This document shows positions 26,901-38,120 of a stretch of DNA of 64,000 bases, one piece after another. The notes beneath the pieces were generated by a model, which had not been told where the DNA came from, made no database searches, and saw only the letters and a list, made by a program, of their open reading frames with translations. How positions within the stretch are numbered: position 1 is the first letter of the stretch; each line of letters begins with the position of its first letter. The DNA comes from Atopsyche davidsoni (lineage: Eukaryota; Arthropoda; Insecta; Trichoptera; Hydrobiosidae): positions 11,600,501 through 11,664,500 of the forward strand of contig JAILWY010000010.1 of the NCBI GenBank assembly GCA_022113835.1. The letters are read 5' to 3'. The translations under genes and the position numbers were made by a program.

Positions 26901-29900
26901 AATCTGAGCGGGATGTGTCGACTCCTGTTGATTGCGATGATTATTTTGACAAGTTAAAAATATTTTGTCCCACCCATCTGCTATCAACTGATTCATCCCC
27001 ACAGCTTCGCGTGTCGAGGGTTAGGGGTCGCAGCGAGACACAGGTCACGTTCACAATGAATACGTAACAAAGCATTCACTGGTAGAGTTGAACGGGTAGG
27101 CTTCCCAGATCATTTGTTTATACAATTTGAGTAAAAATCGCAGAATTGTTTGTTCGTTATGCTTGCGTTGTTATTGCCACTGCGATCGTTTTTTCACATA
27201 AAGGGTCAATTTTATTTGTGAATAATTGTAATAATTTTGTACAGGTTGAGCTACGTTCAATGGCAAGGTCTGCTATCGCGCAATGTCGTTGGCTTTTGGT
27301 TACGCGGCGAGGCCCATGAAACGCGAGAGTTTATTGTCCTTTGCGAAACAAAAGCATTCAAAAGTTTCTGACATTTCAAGGTTAACTTTTTAAATTTCAA
27401 TAGAAATATGGTTGTTTGAGGTGCAAAGTATTAATTGCCATATTTTGGTTAAATTTATTTTTTGAATACTGCTCGCACAAAACAATCTAAAAGAAACTTT
27501 CTTGTGCTGATGTAGAGGGAGAAAGGACAACTTCTATAATTTTAAAGCTGAAATTATTTTTTAATAACAGTACTTAAATGTACACTTGTGTATAAAATAA
27601 ATAATTAAGCTTTCCGAAAACCAAGAACTTCTATTATACACAGTGGATTTTATGTTATGTGTACATTTAATGGACATGTTTTGTAGAGGTAAAACTAATG
27701 AAATTATTAGCAATAATTTATGATAAAGATACCTAGCCTCTCTGCAATACAGTTATTTTAATTATTGTACGAATACATATCCAATCCACAGAGATTCGAA
27801 AATGCCCCTCGTAGGCATCGCAAACGCATGCGCTCTCGAAATCCCGTCTTCGTCCCTTGAGCCCACCGAGTCGTGCCGTATCGACGCCATCTTGTAGTAG
27901 GTACTTGTTGTCCCAACACTCGAGCCGAGGACCCTCCCGGAAGGGCGTAGAAGGGAATGGCGGGAAAGGGAGGCTCTTATCCACCCTCCCGATCCCGACC
28001 CCACAAAGAGAAGTTTTGTGTACCACGCATATAAGTAGTGTTGTAGATTTATTAATAACGGAGTCGTGAAATCATTTTTATGCTGTCATGCTCTAGGTAT
28101 TACGATATTCATTACAAAGCAAACACTTAATTTAAGAATACTGTATTTTTTAGTTATTAACATGAATTTAATATCTTGCAATACTAAGAATAGAACAAAA
28201 CAAAAATAATTCTAATGCATCTGATTTGGAATATACTCATTAACTGATGATTTGGGGGAATCTCAAGGAACTCGCTTTGCGTTGCAACAAAATCACACAA
28301 TATTTATCATTCGTCTACGGTGTACATGGTCTGAAATTCACCTTATTATCTAGATGAATTTAAGAAAGCAAATTAGTTTCATATTCGTGAGTAAGTTTTT
28401 GAATTGTTTAAATTTACGTTATGTAAGATCGATGCTGATTACTTCACTTGGGAAATTCAATATCTTGTAAGTTGTGCAACCTTACATTGTGCAAATACCG
28501 TTAGCAAGAGGCAACTTCAACACGATGTTTGATCCTCGACAAATTGAATAAGTTACTATCGTACTATATATTTTAGTTAGAATCTTAATCGAATAACAAT
28601 CTAGCGTAACTTCTGTCCCCGCAGATATTATGCACCCCGCTGATCTGAACTCGTCCATGGAGTCTCTTTCGTATGACTCCTCCGTGGCTTCTCCTGGCAG
28701 CGCTTCTGGCCGCCACTCCCAGAGGACGAAGAGAATGAGGACCAGCTTCAAGCATCACCAACTTCGCACTATGAAGTCTTACTTCGCCATCAACCAGAAT
28801 CCCGACGCCAAGGACCTCAAGCAGCTGGCACAGAAAACCGGCCTCTCCAAGCGCGTCCTTCAGGTAATTAATCGTAGTTCATCGATCTCTCAGAGAAGAG
28901 CTCTTGTTTGTCCTAAGTTTTCTATTAAAATGTGTACAATTTTTAGAACTTATCTAATCTACTTTTGATTTAAATTTCAACGCAAGAGTATCACATGTCT
29001 GTAATCACAGTTGCACAACTCCACGAGCTTTTTCATAAAAATGTAAATAATTTGCTTTGGGAGCTCAAACACAAACTGTGTCTCTATTAGTGGCGTGTAA
29101 TTCACACAAGCAGACCTACAATTAGATTTATTTCTGAAAAAAAAAAATTACTGTGTTGTATATTGTATAATTTGAAGTTGTATATTTAAAATAGAGCACT
29201 ACTTAATATTTTTTGACCTAATTAAACCCCATGCAGTCGTGAAATATGGTTTTTTACCAACGAAAAAAAATGTTTTGTCTGCTATTACTGCTACGTTACA
29301 AAACTACGAAGATTTATCATACTTTTCAGTATTTAATGAATGCTAATAATTAAAATAATATGTTTTTGTTATGGTATATATTTCACCGTTTATCTTCAAA
29401 GACGATAGGCTGAGGGTTTGGACACAAACTTACATTTAAATTTTCGACTTTTGCATATCACGCTTCATTCATAATTAAGGGTTGCGACTGGTTTTCAGCA
29501 ACCTTGAAGTCAAAACCAGATTCTAACACAAATCAAGGTCAGTAGTTTCCTGCAGGAAGCCAGCTCGTATGTTATTAAGCTTTTTCTGTCTACTTTAAAA
29601 ATCCCTTTTAGGTTGCTCTTCAGCCTGAAACTAACTAGATTATGTTCTCACAAATAACTTTTAGCTTATTTACATATATTATTATTCTTTAATTTTACTT
29701 ATTCAGCCTAGAACGATATATATGCATTTGAGATTTGTTTACTAATTTATTTGGAAATTTTTAAAATAACCCTATTTTCGTGTGTAAATATCAATATTAT
29801 TATACTGTTAACGAGGTTATCCTACAGTCGATCAATAAGTTACTTGTTTTAATGTAAATACGTCTTCCAATGATTATTATTTTTTTTGGATTGTTTTATA

Positions 29901-31114
29901 GATTCACGCAAAAAAAATTCAGAATGAATAGGTTTCAGAAACCAATGACTGAATTTTTTTAAGCCCCTTCCGCATTATCGATTAGTGGGCGGAGGCAGAT
30001 GCGCAAACATTTCACAGTATCTTAAAGGCGGTGGGTGGCTCTCAACATGCGCACCGCGACTAGTTCAATGGTTCTGAACTAAAATACCCACCCCCTCACC
30101 GAGCTCACCCGGTAATTGTTACGAACAATATGTTCTATTAAAAGCGATACGAACACGAATAAGTGCGTTTATAACATTTACAGCTTGTCGAGACTCGGGT
30201 TGAACGCATGAATTATATTTTCACTATAAATCTACTATAATAATATCCATTGTGTGTGGGTGTGTGTGTATGTTTCATTTTTTGGTTCACTATAGAATAT
30301 CTTAAAAAATACAACGCTGATTTTTTGCACATAAGTTCAGTAAGTTTTTCCGCAGTTATGTGCCGAATTTCAAGACGATAGGATAATATTTTCATTCATA
30401 GTTTTGTTTCATTTATATTTTCATTTTAGTTTTTAATTCACTCAATTAGTTTATGAATGAAAATATTATCCTATCGTCTTGAAATTCGGCACATAACTGC
30501 GGAAAATCTCACTGAACTTGCGTGCAAAAAATCAGCGTTGTAGCTTTTAATATATTCTATAGAGAACCCAAAAATGAAACATACACACACACACCCACAC
30601 ACCCACCCACACACAATGGCTATTATTATAGTAGATATTATTATAAATACATGGCATAAAAAGTTTTAGATTGCTTGGTAAATTTAAACAAGAACATAGT
30701 TTGAAATACTGGAAGTCCTGCCTTTTGATATCTTAAAAAGAAACAAAGCTCGAGTTAAACAGCCGAAGCCGCACGCGAAACCTTCTATGTCAGCTCGGTC
30801 AGGTGACTTGGCGAAGTTCCGACCTCATAGATCTCGCCGTGTAATATTTACTACGCATGTTCTGATGTTTGTTGGGTCGCATTTCAAAGGTCTGGTTTCA
30901 AAACGCCCGCGCCAAGTGGCGTCGCAACATCATGCGGCAGGAAGCGGGCGGCACGAACGGCAGCAACGGAGGCTGCGGGCCCGCCCCCGCCCCGCCCCTG
31001 CACGCGCTGCACGCCGGACACGCCGGCCACGCCGGCCACGCCGGCCACGCTGGCCACGCCGGCCACGCGCCCGCCAACTTCTCCGATATGTATTGCCGAC
31101 AAGAAGCCTTCTGA
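20718..31114 (+). CDS. ap: Apterous-type LIM-homeodomain transcription factor
   Basis: Exons 20718(or upstream)-20929, 25920-26156, 26340-26473, 28625-28863 and 30890-31114; all phases agree, giving 348 residues from ATG 20718. LIM1: C16-X2-C19-X17-H37-X2-C40-X2-C43-X2-C46-X18-C65-X2-D68. LIM2: C78-X2-C81-X18-H100-X2-C103-X2-C106-X2-C109-X18-C128-X2-H131. A basic linker GRPRKRK (167-173) is typical of the Apterous/LHX2/LHX9 group. The homeodomain is 229-288 with WFQNAR; W276 and N279 are positions 48 and 51. The family is nuclear: it binds TAAT-type sites and works with the LIM-binding cofactor Chip/LDB, specifying dorsal wing identity and neuron types in insects. The N-terminus before LIM1 is only 15 residues from this ATG, so an upstream exon may add more. 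The tail has a His-Ala-Gly repeat. Insects often carry two paralogues (apA/apB); I cannot fix which this is. Confidence 0.95.
20930..25919 (+). other. apterous intron between LIM1 and LIM2 exons
   Basis: About 5.0 kb, AT-rich. A GC-richer island at about 23560-23720 (GGGGCCGGGCCGG, GCAGCTGATTTG) stands out and could be a regulatory element. No nested gene was found. Confidence 0.7.
25920..26156 (+). CDS. ap: apterous exon encoding LIM domain 2
   Basis: The acceptor is TTACTTGCAG|G and the first base completes R71. It encodes MFCVKRCARCQAGI... through AAMF and two bases of R150. All eight LIM2 ligands are present. The donor is TTCAG|GTACCA. An overlapping frame rich in Arg is a shadow of the GC-rich codons. 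Confidence 0.95.
26340..26473 (+). CDS. ap: apterous linker exon
   Basis: It has no ATG, but the splice sites and phases fix it: acceptor TTATCCTAG|A, donor CCCTCG|GTATGT. It encodes TGSSPNQYFSVGPVQKGRPRKRK and a short Ser/Met-rich stretch (residues 151-194). The GRPRKRK block is the family's conserved basic linker. The preceding intron is only 183 bp. Confidence 0.93.
26474..28624 (+). other. apterous intron before the homeodomain exon
   Basis: About 2.2 kb. It holds a GC-rich foreign-looking block at about 27775-28030 (see separate entry) and a small GC-richer patch near 26995-27060. The rest is AT-rich. Confidence 0.7.
27775..28030 (-). mobile_element. Possible LINE-type or other dispersed repeat fragment
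   Basis: An isolated, evenly GC-rich block in an AT-rich intron, with open frames on both strands and an inverted GGGAGGGT/ACCCTCCC arrangement (near 27930-27990). The style resembles 5' regions of insect non-LTR elements, but there is no recognisable reverse transcriptase or ORF1 domain. The family is not identified and the strand is a guess. Confidence 0.25.
28625..28863 (+). CDS. ap: apterous exon with N-terminal homeodomain
   Basis: The acceptor is GTCCCCGCAG|AT and completes D195. It encodes a Ser-rich spacer (196-227), then the homeodomain from T229 (TKRMRTSFKHHQLRTMKSYF...) to homeodomain position 46. The donor is CTTCAG|GTAATT in phase 0. The intron between homeodomain positions 46 and 47 is the classical site in LIM-homeobox genes. 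Confidence 0.96.
28864..30889 (+). other. apterous intron splitting the homeodomain
   Basis: About 2.0 kb. It contains a GC-richer patch at about 29960-30115 (CGATTAGTGGGCGGAGG, GGCGGTGGGTGGC) and a long foldback repeat at 30231-30635. Otherwise it is AT-rich. Confidence 0.75.
30231..30635. repeat. Long imperfect inverted repeat (foldback)
   Basis: Left arm 30231-30399 and right arm 30453-30635 are reverse complements over about 170-180 bp with few mismatches, around a spacer of about 53 bp. Both arms contain a TG/CA microsatellite that differs slightly in length. The inner ends are exact (GACGATAGGATAATATTTTC and its complement). It lies on the transcribed strand of apterous, inside an intron, so the pre-mRNA could fold into a long hairpin. 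It could be a foldback or MITE-type element or a local inverted duplication. Confidence 0.93.
30890..31114 (+). CDS. ap: apterous terminal exon: homeodomain helix 3 and tail
   Basis: The acceptor is TTTCAAAG|G. It encodes VWFQNARAKWRRN (helix 3, residues 275-287), a Gly/Asn/Pro-rich tail, then six HAG triplets (315-332), and ends NFSDMYCRQEAF with TGA at 31112-31114. The HAG repeat arises from a 9-bp tandem repeat and gives long shadow frames on the minus strand. Confidence 0.95.
   Translation, partial: VWFQNARAKWRRNIMRQEAGGTNGSNGGCGPAPAPPLHALHAGHAGHAGHAGHAGHAGHAPANFSDMYCRQEAF
31010..31069 (+). repeat. 9-bp coding minisatellite (CACGCCGGC) in apterous
   Basis: Six copies of the 9-bp unit plus a partial one, in frame, encoding His-Ala-Gly. 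One copy differs by a synonymous C-to-T change and the first copy ends GGA, also synonymous. The near identity suggests recent expansion. Confidence 0.95.
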
Positions 31115-33815
31115 ACACTCCACCCGAAGAACAACGAATAACACTCTCTGAAAAATTCACGAGCTGGTCGGTATCAATATAATAATGACATTGAAGACCT
31201 GATATTTTGGAGTTATTCATACTTCATTATTTGGTAAAATTGCAAAACACTTTATTATTGTGCATGTTAGATCACTCAAAAAAATATTTATATTTACATA
31301 GAACGGTAAATTAAAAATTGACATATATATTCCCTCTATACCATACCGAAAAAATATTATTATGTTAGTAAAAAAAAACCTTTAAATAGAACTAATGAAA
31401 ATAAAGGAAAAAAAAATTGGAGTTCTAATAATGCAGATATTTAAACAACAGCCTTTTTAAGGCCTATAATAATATGTCCACAGTGATAATTACATTGAAA
31501 GCCAGACAAGCATGTCGTCGCGACCAGGTCGACGCATTACGTGATTTATTGTTATTTTATAACAAATTTTTTATCAAACTCATGAAAAACTAGTGATTAT
31601 GTTTCAAAAAATATTTGGATTTTCTTTTGGTAAATGTAAAAAAATTGAAATTAAAATTTTCCGCGGGTTTTTATGGAAAAAGATTCCGACTTTTGTAATT
31701 AATAACGAGATTATTTAGAAAATAATAAATAAATAATTGATACCTAATGCCGATATACGACAATATAAAATGTACTTTTAACACACGTTTTGATAAACAA
31801 CATAAAATTACGGTTTGTATTTAAAAGCTGCTCTTTGCAGCTTTGAGTGTATTTTTATTTATATATTGTACAATTTTAGTTTGCGACGGTATATATTTCA
31901 AATTATTTATCCCGATTTTAAAATTTATTTATACTTTACTTTATATACACATTCAATTATATTTTAATGTTTAGTTATTTCTGTGATATTTGTTTCATAA
32001 GTATTTTATGCTTTTAAAAAGTATTTTGATCCCAGCAGAAAGTTGAAATAATTCCTAACGAAACCCTCAACGAAGATTTTTTCTCATTTTATTTTAATTA
32101 GCTTTATTTAAAAAAATATATAACGTAATATTTAATTTATGTTTAACATAGTACATTATTGAATTCTGAGCTAAATGCATATTGTATAAACATGCTGCGC
32201 TAGAGCGGTGTTTCGTGTTAGTATTTATACCTAGTTAGTTATACTTGTACAAATATTATTTATGTGTGTTTTAATCTCACAAACAATTAAAATAACAACT
32301 AGGCGGACATTGTACATAAAACTATTCAGTAAAATATATGCGACATTGCATTTTTTTAATATTCAAAATGTTTATACAAATTTTCGACAAGAGTCGTATA
32401 TTACATAGTAGCTCTTGAGAAAAGTTTTGTTTTGTTATGTGAAGATCATGCGGTTCCACATGAAAGCTCTCCGCTAATGCAGGCTTTGATATCCTTGATG
32501 AGCTCCGAACGCAGGAGTTGACGGCCTCAGAAAAAGAACTCGGGACCAATTTATGTGCATTGAATCCAAACAAACAAAGATTCTTACTGACGATCATAGA
32601 CATCATCCACATTCAACATTGTCGAATCACGTGAAATTGACATTACACGTAAGTTCAATTATGTTACGCTGTTCACAGTAGAAATGCATCAGAAACATCC
32701 AGTATTGTGGTAAATAGAGCTTCACATGCGAGTCATCGAGGCTTCCATCGCGGAATGGCAACGGTTTTGGAATACTCGCACAACCACAAACGAACCTGTA
32801 ATTCGATTTTACTTGACATTTGCCAAATATATAACACTGTGATTAATCTCTTCCTTCCGAACGTGTCAAATAATTCCCAGAGCATCAAATTTATACATTT
32901 TAACTATTAATAGTATTATTTGGTAGAGATTATCGTTAAAGTTTAAGATGGTACTCACATGAGCTAAAAAATATATAAACCAATTTTCAAAGTATACATA
33001 TTTGTTTATTTGTCAAATTCTGCACACGATAATCCGAGGAGGAGGCCAGATTTTGACATACTTGAGACACGCATAAATTCAGCGTCAACAATATTTTGGT
33101 TTTAAGACAATTTAAATATCTAATTAAGTATTTTGAAAATGCTTCTGTCTCTTACATCAGTAAAATGTAATAGAAATGTATTGCTTTCTTCAACATAATT
33201 GCAAAACTCCGCAACACAACATTAAATATTCCTATAGATTAATTTATATCTTTCTTTTTCGATTTCGAGAAATGTAGATTTATTAATATATTTAAACAAA
33301 AAAGTATAATGTTTTAATGCAGAAAGCTTCTGTAATTTGGTTAAAAGAAATGATTCTTCAAAGAATAAATTTACAAATATTTATATATTTGAAGCTTAAA
33401 GACAAATAATATATTCAGAAGCATAACGACGATGCATTGTCTTGCTCTCTGGAAATATTCTTCATTAAAATTATAATAATGATTATGAATTGTATAAACA
33501 TCTGTAGGCACTGTACTATCTGATGCATTTTTTTTTCAATTATAACTCTTAGATGTGCCCACAAACAGATTTTTTTTCATTATGTATTATAAAATTTATT
33601 TATAAAATTAACCGTTGGGACCTTGTAACATACCTGTAGCAGGTGATTCATTTTTAGATCTGTGATTTTATTTTATGTTCAGTCAATGTTATTATAAATG
33701 TGCATTTATGTAAATGTAGAAACGATGTTGTAGATTGATGGTTAACTAGTCCATTATTTATTGTATTTATCTCCAATAATTTTATATGTTTATTGAATAA
33801 AAACGTCAATCTATA
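31115..33815 (+). other. Probable apterous 3' UTR and downstream sequence
   Basis: AT-rich with no open frames of note. AATAAA signals occur early (near 31401) and late (33796-33801, followed by a short TA-rich stretch). Which one is used cannot be told from sequence. Confidence 0.4.
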
Positions 33816-36800
33816 AAAACCGTCATTTTAATAAACCCAAATAAATATATTGTGTGCAAAATTTTATCCCTAGTTTCGTGTTATTTTAGTTGTATCAGCA
33901 AAATATATTAATGAAAAAATCCCGCATCGACGCACGCCTCTGGCGATCGCTTTAGCCACCGAATCTAGAATGGTCGCGCACAAAAAGTCGCGTCCCAATT
34001 AAAAACAAATACTTTTTGTTTCTTTTCCTGGAAATTCTCAATGCAGAGGCAAGGAAGACACGTGGTAAAGAGATTAAATTTTTTACATTAAATTATTTTA
34101 GAATTATATATATATATATATATATACGAATGATGCTCGTGAATCCGTACTATATAAAACTTATAAAGTATTCATACATCGAATAACTCATAAATTCACA
34201 TCTTGTAAAAGTAATTAAAAAATGTATGTTCATATTTTGCGTCTGTATTTATTATTAATTTTACCAAAAATATTCATCTGAAACTCTAAATTAAAATTTT
34301 TTAGTGAAATTTACTGGAGGTGAGTATAGACACGTTGTTTTTTTTATTATTAAAATTATTCATTTGAGTTTTGACAATTTGTATAAAAAATGTTGACATG
34401 AACATTCAATAGCATAACTCATTCAAAGACATAAAAGAATCTTATTTTATTTATGTTTGATGTGCGCGCAGGAACCCAGACAACCATTAAAGTTCACAAA
34501 CATTCACAATGATCGTTTTTTCACAAAGATGGATCTATCCAATTTCGATATATTTTTTTTAGTCCCTTTTTGAGCCTCGGCATAAGTGTATTTTGTTAAT
34601 TTGATTACGTTTTAAATCTTCATTATTTCGAAAAGACACTTGAATTCCAAAATTTCTACAGAAAAACAAACTAAAATAGCCGCTCTCCTACATTTCTGTA
34701 AAATTCTAAAAATTCGTGAGAGCAGATTTCCGTCGCCCGGCCTCGCCCTAATTGGGATATTTCTTTCGGTGAGCTTCTCTATTAACTTTTAGAGTATAAT
34801 CAGAAATTTCGATCAGGCGATCGCGAGCCCGTTTTACACGAAGAGCCATGTTCCATAAACTGGGGTCTGCCTGCCGACATCCAGGTCTTGCGTGAAATAG
34901 TATCTGGAATACAACAATAAAGACCATTTTTAACTAGGTATTTTTGAAAATTATACTTTAATCATCCAAGTCTAGTACAAGACATGAGACACAAGTATTG
35001 ACAAGATAAATTGCCCTTGTTTATTGAATTAAATTAAACGACATGATTAGATTCTAAATTATTATTCTTGTGAAAAATTACGGTACTACAAAAAAAAATC
35101 AAGGACGGTGTTGGCGACTGATGCATAAGATTTTCTACGCATTTAAATTATTCGTAGTACTTCCCTGTAATTCATGCAATATGTACACTGTCGTCACAAC
35201 TGAACTTCGAGCCAGACTTCGGTGCGGTATAGGTTTATGTAGATATAAAAAAAGATTCGACATTATAGTTTTGCAATGCTGGAATGAAAATGAGCTCGTG
35301 TAAAACGGAAGCGGGGCCTCCAGCGCAGCGCTGACGAGCCGCCGCCTCTAGTCGACAGCTTGTGCCGCACCACTTTCTGGAAAATACTATATACACAAAG
35401 AGCTTCGTACCGAATAAAATGCTGTGGATAATTTTTCCACAGTAAATGTTGGCACTTTATTTTAAAAATAAAATACAATTCTGTTTTAGTTCGGGGATCC
35501 ACGGGGAGTTTACATAAAGTATTTACTTTTAATTATCATAATTCAATTACAAGGGGTAATTATCTTTCATAGCATAGTATGTACTTTATTTATTTACTTT
35601 GCAATTTTCCACTTGATTGATTGAAAAAACCTAATATCGGAAATACTATGCCTATTTCTAATGAAGTTCTATCCTATTACCGCTTTGTGGTTTTGTGTTG
35701 GCTTATTGACTTTTGTTTCGGGTGCTAATTCAGCTGAAGCAAATATTTTTACTCCGGTCAAAATTTTAATAGCAGCCTCCTAACTCCAAAGACGTTTTGA
35801 GAAAAATCGTTCCTCATTTCCCTTGTGGTAAAGGTAAATTTTTAAATCCATGCTGAACCAAACACACCGCCGCAATTGGCTCTGACCGCTACGAACGCTT
35901 TCTAATCTGCCTTCCCGCTTGCGGCCCCTACATTTATAGAGCTTTACAGTAAATTTATTCGTATTTTATCTGAATATCGACGTCTTCTACTCGTTACATT
36001 ACGTTGCATAAATTAAATTAAACCTCTGAAAAAAATAATAATAATAACCTAACAAATGTAGTTTTGTTGCTGGTAAGTAATCTTAATTTTTTTAAAGATA
36101 ATCCATACTCTAAAAGTAAACATCCGAAAAAGTTAAATTTCATACGTTCTGAGATTTCTCATGGGCTGTCATTCTGAGCAGCTTGTGTCTTGGCATGGAA
36201 ATAAATACGATGGAAAATAAGATCGAGCCTGACCCAGGCAATAAACACAAGCGGTAGAAGATTCCGTTGTTTTAAGACCCCCGATAAAAAAGATAACAGC
36301 GGTCACCTGCGAACACCGCGCTGGCGGCTCGGAACTGCTGTGGAAGAAAGAACCTTGTTCTACGGCGAGACTAGACAACAAACATCGATGTCGCTTTACC
36401 ATAATATTTCTTTTAATGGAATTTTCTGGCCAAACTTCTCTTTTGATATTTCTTGAAATGTTGTGTGTACCGAAACAGACCAAACTAATATTTCACGCTC
36501 TCTTGCTGTTTAGTCCCGGATATTGATGGCGATTTGTCAAATGCTGGCTGTATGTCTTGTCAAAAGTACTTGATGGCATTTCATTATAATATTTTTATTT
36601 ACTCGACTTCACCGACGTTCTAGGTTGCCATCTTCAAACAGTCAGAAGCATCTTCGCTACCTAGCATGGTGTCGAAAGTAGTCGAGTCAATAAATAAAAA
36701 GTGGGAACATCACTAAATATTCCTTTTAAATAAAAATGTTGTTTGTCGTGTGTCATTATTTTTCTCATCCCTAAAATATATTTGTGCTTTACGTTTTTAC

Positions 36801-37480
36801 ATTGTATTTTAATAAACATCGATTTGTCCCTGCCTGCGGACTCGTATCAGGTAAAAAGTTAAATTTTAACATATACACACTTATTTAAAAATGTAGTTTA
36901 CTTCAGTTACACTTTGAAAGGGATTGATTTATTATTTTTAATAGAAAACATTATTATCATAACCGTATCAAAATTGTGCATACTCTATTCATGTATTAAT
37001 AAAACTAAATTTCAAACGATTTAAATAAGATTTATTTTGTTCGTATACTTGTTTCTCGGATTTATATTTTAGAAACAAAACTCTATTTTACAAAAAAATA
37101 TATATTTGACATTTTTAAAACTACTCATAATTTGTCATTCAGCGATGTATTGCTGATATATCACTATCATTATTAAGAGTGCTAACATTCAATTTGTGAT
37201 ATACTATGCAGTTTTTTTCGGAGTTTCCTTTTGAAATACAATTTGGAAATCTGACCCCGTGCAAAGCTTAGGTAACTACTGAATGCTTGTAATGACACTT
37301 TGCCAAACGACATCTTCGAAAAATTTCTCAAACAGAGCGAAATCCAAAGCCACCCCAAAAATAAATGAGTACAATTGTCGTTAGATGGCATAATCACGCG
37401 GATGAAATAAAGCTGTGGTTTTACTGTATACTTTATAATTTTAGTGCACATAGTAAAATTTTAGATACCTTTGTTTTGTT
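33816..37480. other. Intergenic region with GC-richer islands
   Basis: No gene found. GC-richer islands stand out at about 33925-33990, 34725-34890, 35280-35360, 35870-35940 and 36165-36340. The last includes GATGGAAAATAAGATCGAGC-like sequence and GCGCTGGCGGCTCGG. These are candidate regulatory elements of the flanking gene, not proven. Confidence 0.4.
36592..36711. repeat. Imperfect inverted repeat, likely end of a retroelement
   Basis: The left part (TTTTTATTTACTCGACTTCACCGACG...CTAGGT, from 36592) and the right part (ACCTAG...TAGTCGAGTCAATAAATAAAAAG, to 36711) are imperfect reverse complements around about 40 bp. On the minus strand it reads GAAGATGGCAACCTAGAACG, then TCGAGTAAATAAAAATATT, the look of a 3' tail of an insect retroelement. 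I looked for a hammerhead core (CUGAUGA, GAAA) and did not find a complete one. Confidence 0.4.
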
Positions 37481-37489
37481 TGTAAAGGC

Positions 37490-38120
37490 AGTAAGGAAGG
37501 GAAGCCCGGCTGAAAAATTCGCCCCCTACTACAATATAATTCATCACGTGAGAAGACACCAATGAAAGATAAAGGGTTTCTGCCACCCATGGCTGTGGTT
37601 CGAAAGTTAAGGCCAACTCTAAAATATAGAGAGCTGAACAAGTTTCTGTCCCACTCCATAGCTGATAAAGCCGTGTGCGATGAAACCATGAGAAGATGGG
37701 GTCTGCCTAACCCTAAATTTGCGTGGATGAAAATATGTGGCCATATCAACAAGTAAAATACATACACACGGCGTAGTCTCACTAAACTCGGTTTTAACCA
37801 CCACTGTGGTCCCGTGATCATGAATAAAATCCTTGAATATGTCCTTAACCAAAATTGAAGCATTAGCGCTGGAACTAGAATAGGGACGAATCCGAGTCAA
37901 TGAGATAATCGTCTCAGCAAACGAGATAGAGAAGCACCTGAGAAGGTTTGGGGTAGAATCAAAGTCAACGGTAAACCTCCAAGACAATCGAGTTTTAGGA
38001 CGAAAAGATCAGGTTTGCTTATTGGCCCTCAGAAAACGGAGTGGTGAAACGCAACCACCGCATCAATAGCACTAGACGATCGGTAACAAGAAACAATGGC
38101 TCTTCATTGATGACTGTGTT
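37490..38120 (+). pseudogene. Broken LTR-retrotransposon reverse transcriptase
   Basis: On the plus strand, frame from 37562, KLRPTLKYRELNKFLS and CDETMRRWG match the start of an LTR-type RT domain. After an in-frame stop at 37754, RSLTKLGFNHHCGPVIMNKI continues in the same frame, which corresponds to the LTRLGFG...AP-IM motif of RT. After a +1 shift, EIEKHLRRFGVESKSTVN and RVLGRKD continue with another stop. The YxDD catalytic box is missing between these parts. It is a decayed copy with stops, a frameshift and a deletion, and cannot be functional. The family (Ty3/gypsy or BEL/Pao) cannot be decided. The minus-strand frames over the same segment are shadows. Confidence 0.65.

Noticed and set aside
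30787..31220. Arg-rich plus-strand and Val/Ala/Gly-rich minus-strand frames over the last apterous exon
   Set aside because: Out-of-frame shadows of helix 3 and the HAG repeat.
37441..37987. Minus-strand frames of 140 and 122 residues
   Set aside because: Antisense shadows of the decayed reverse transcriptase; the plus strand carries the recognisable motifs.
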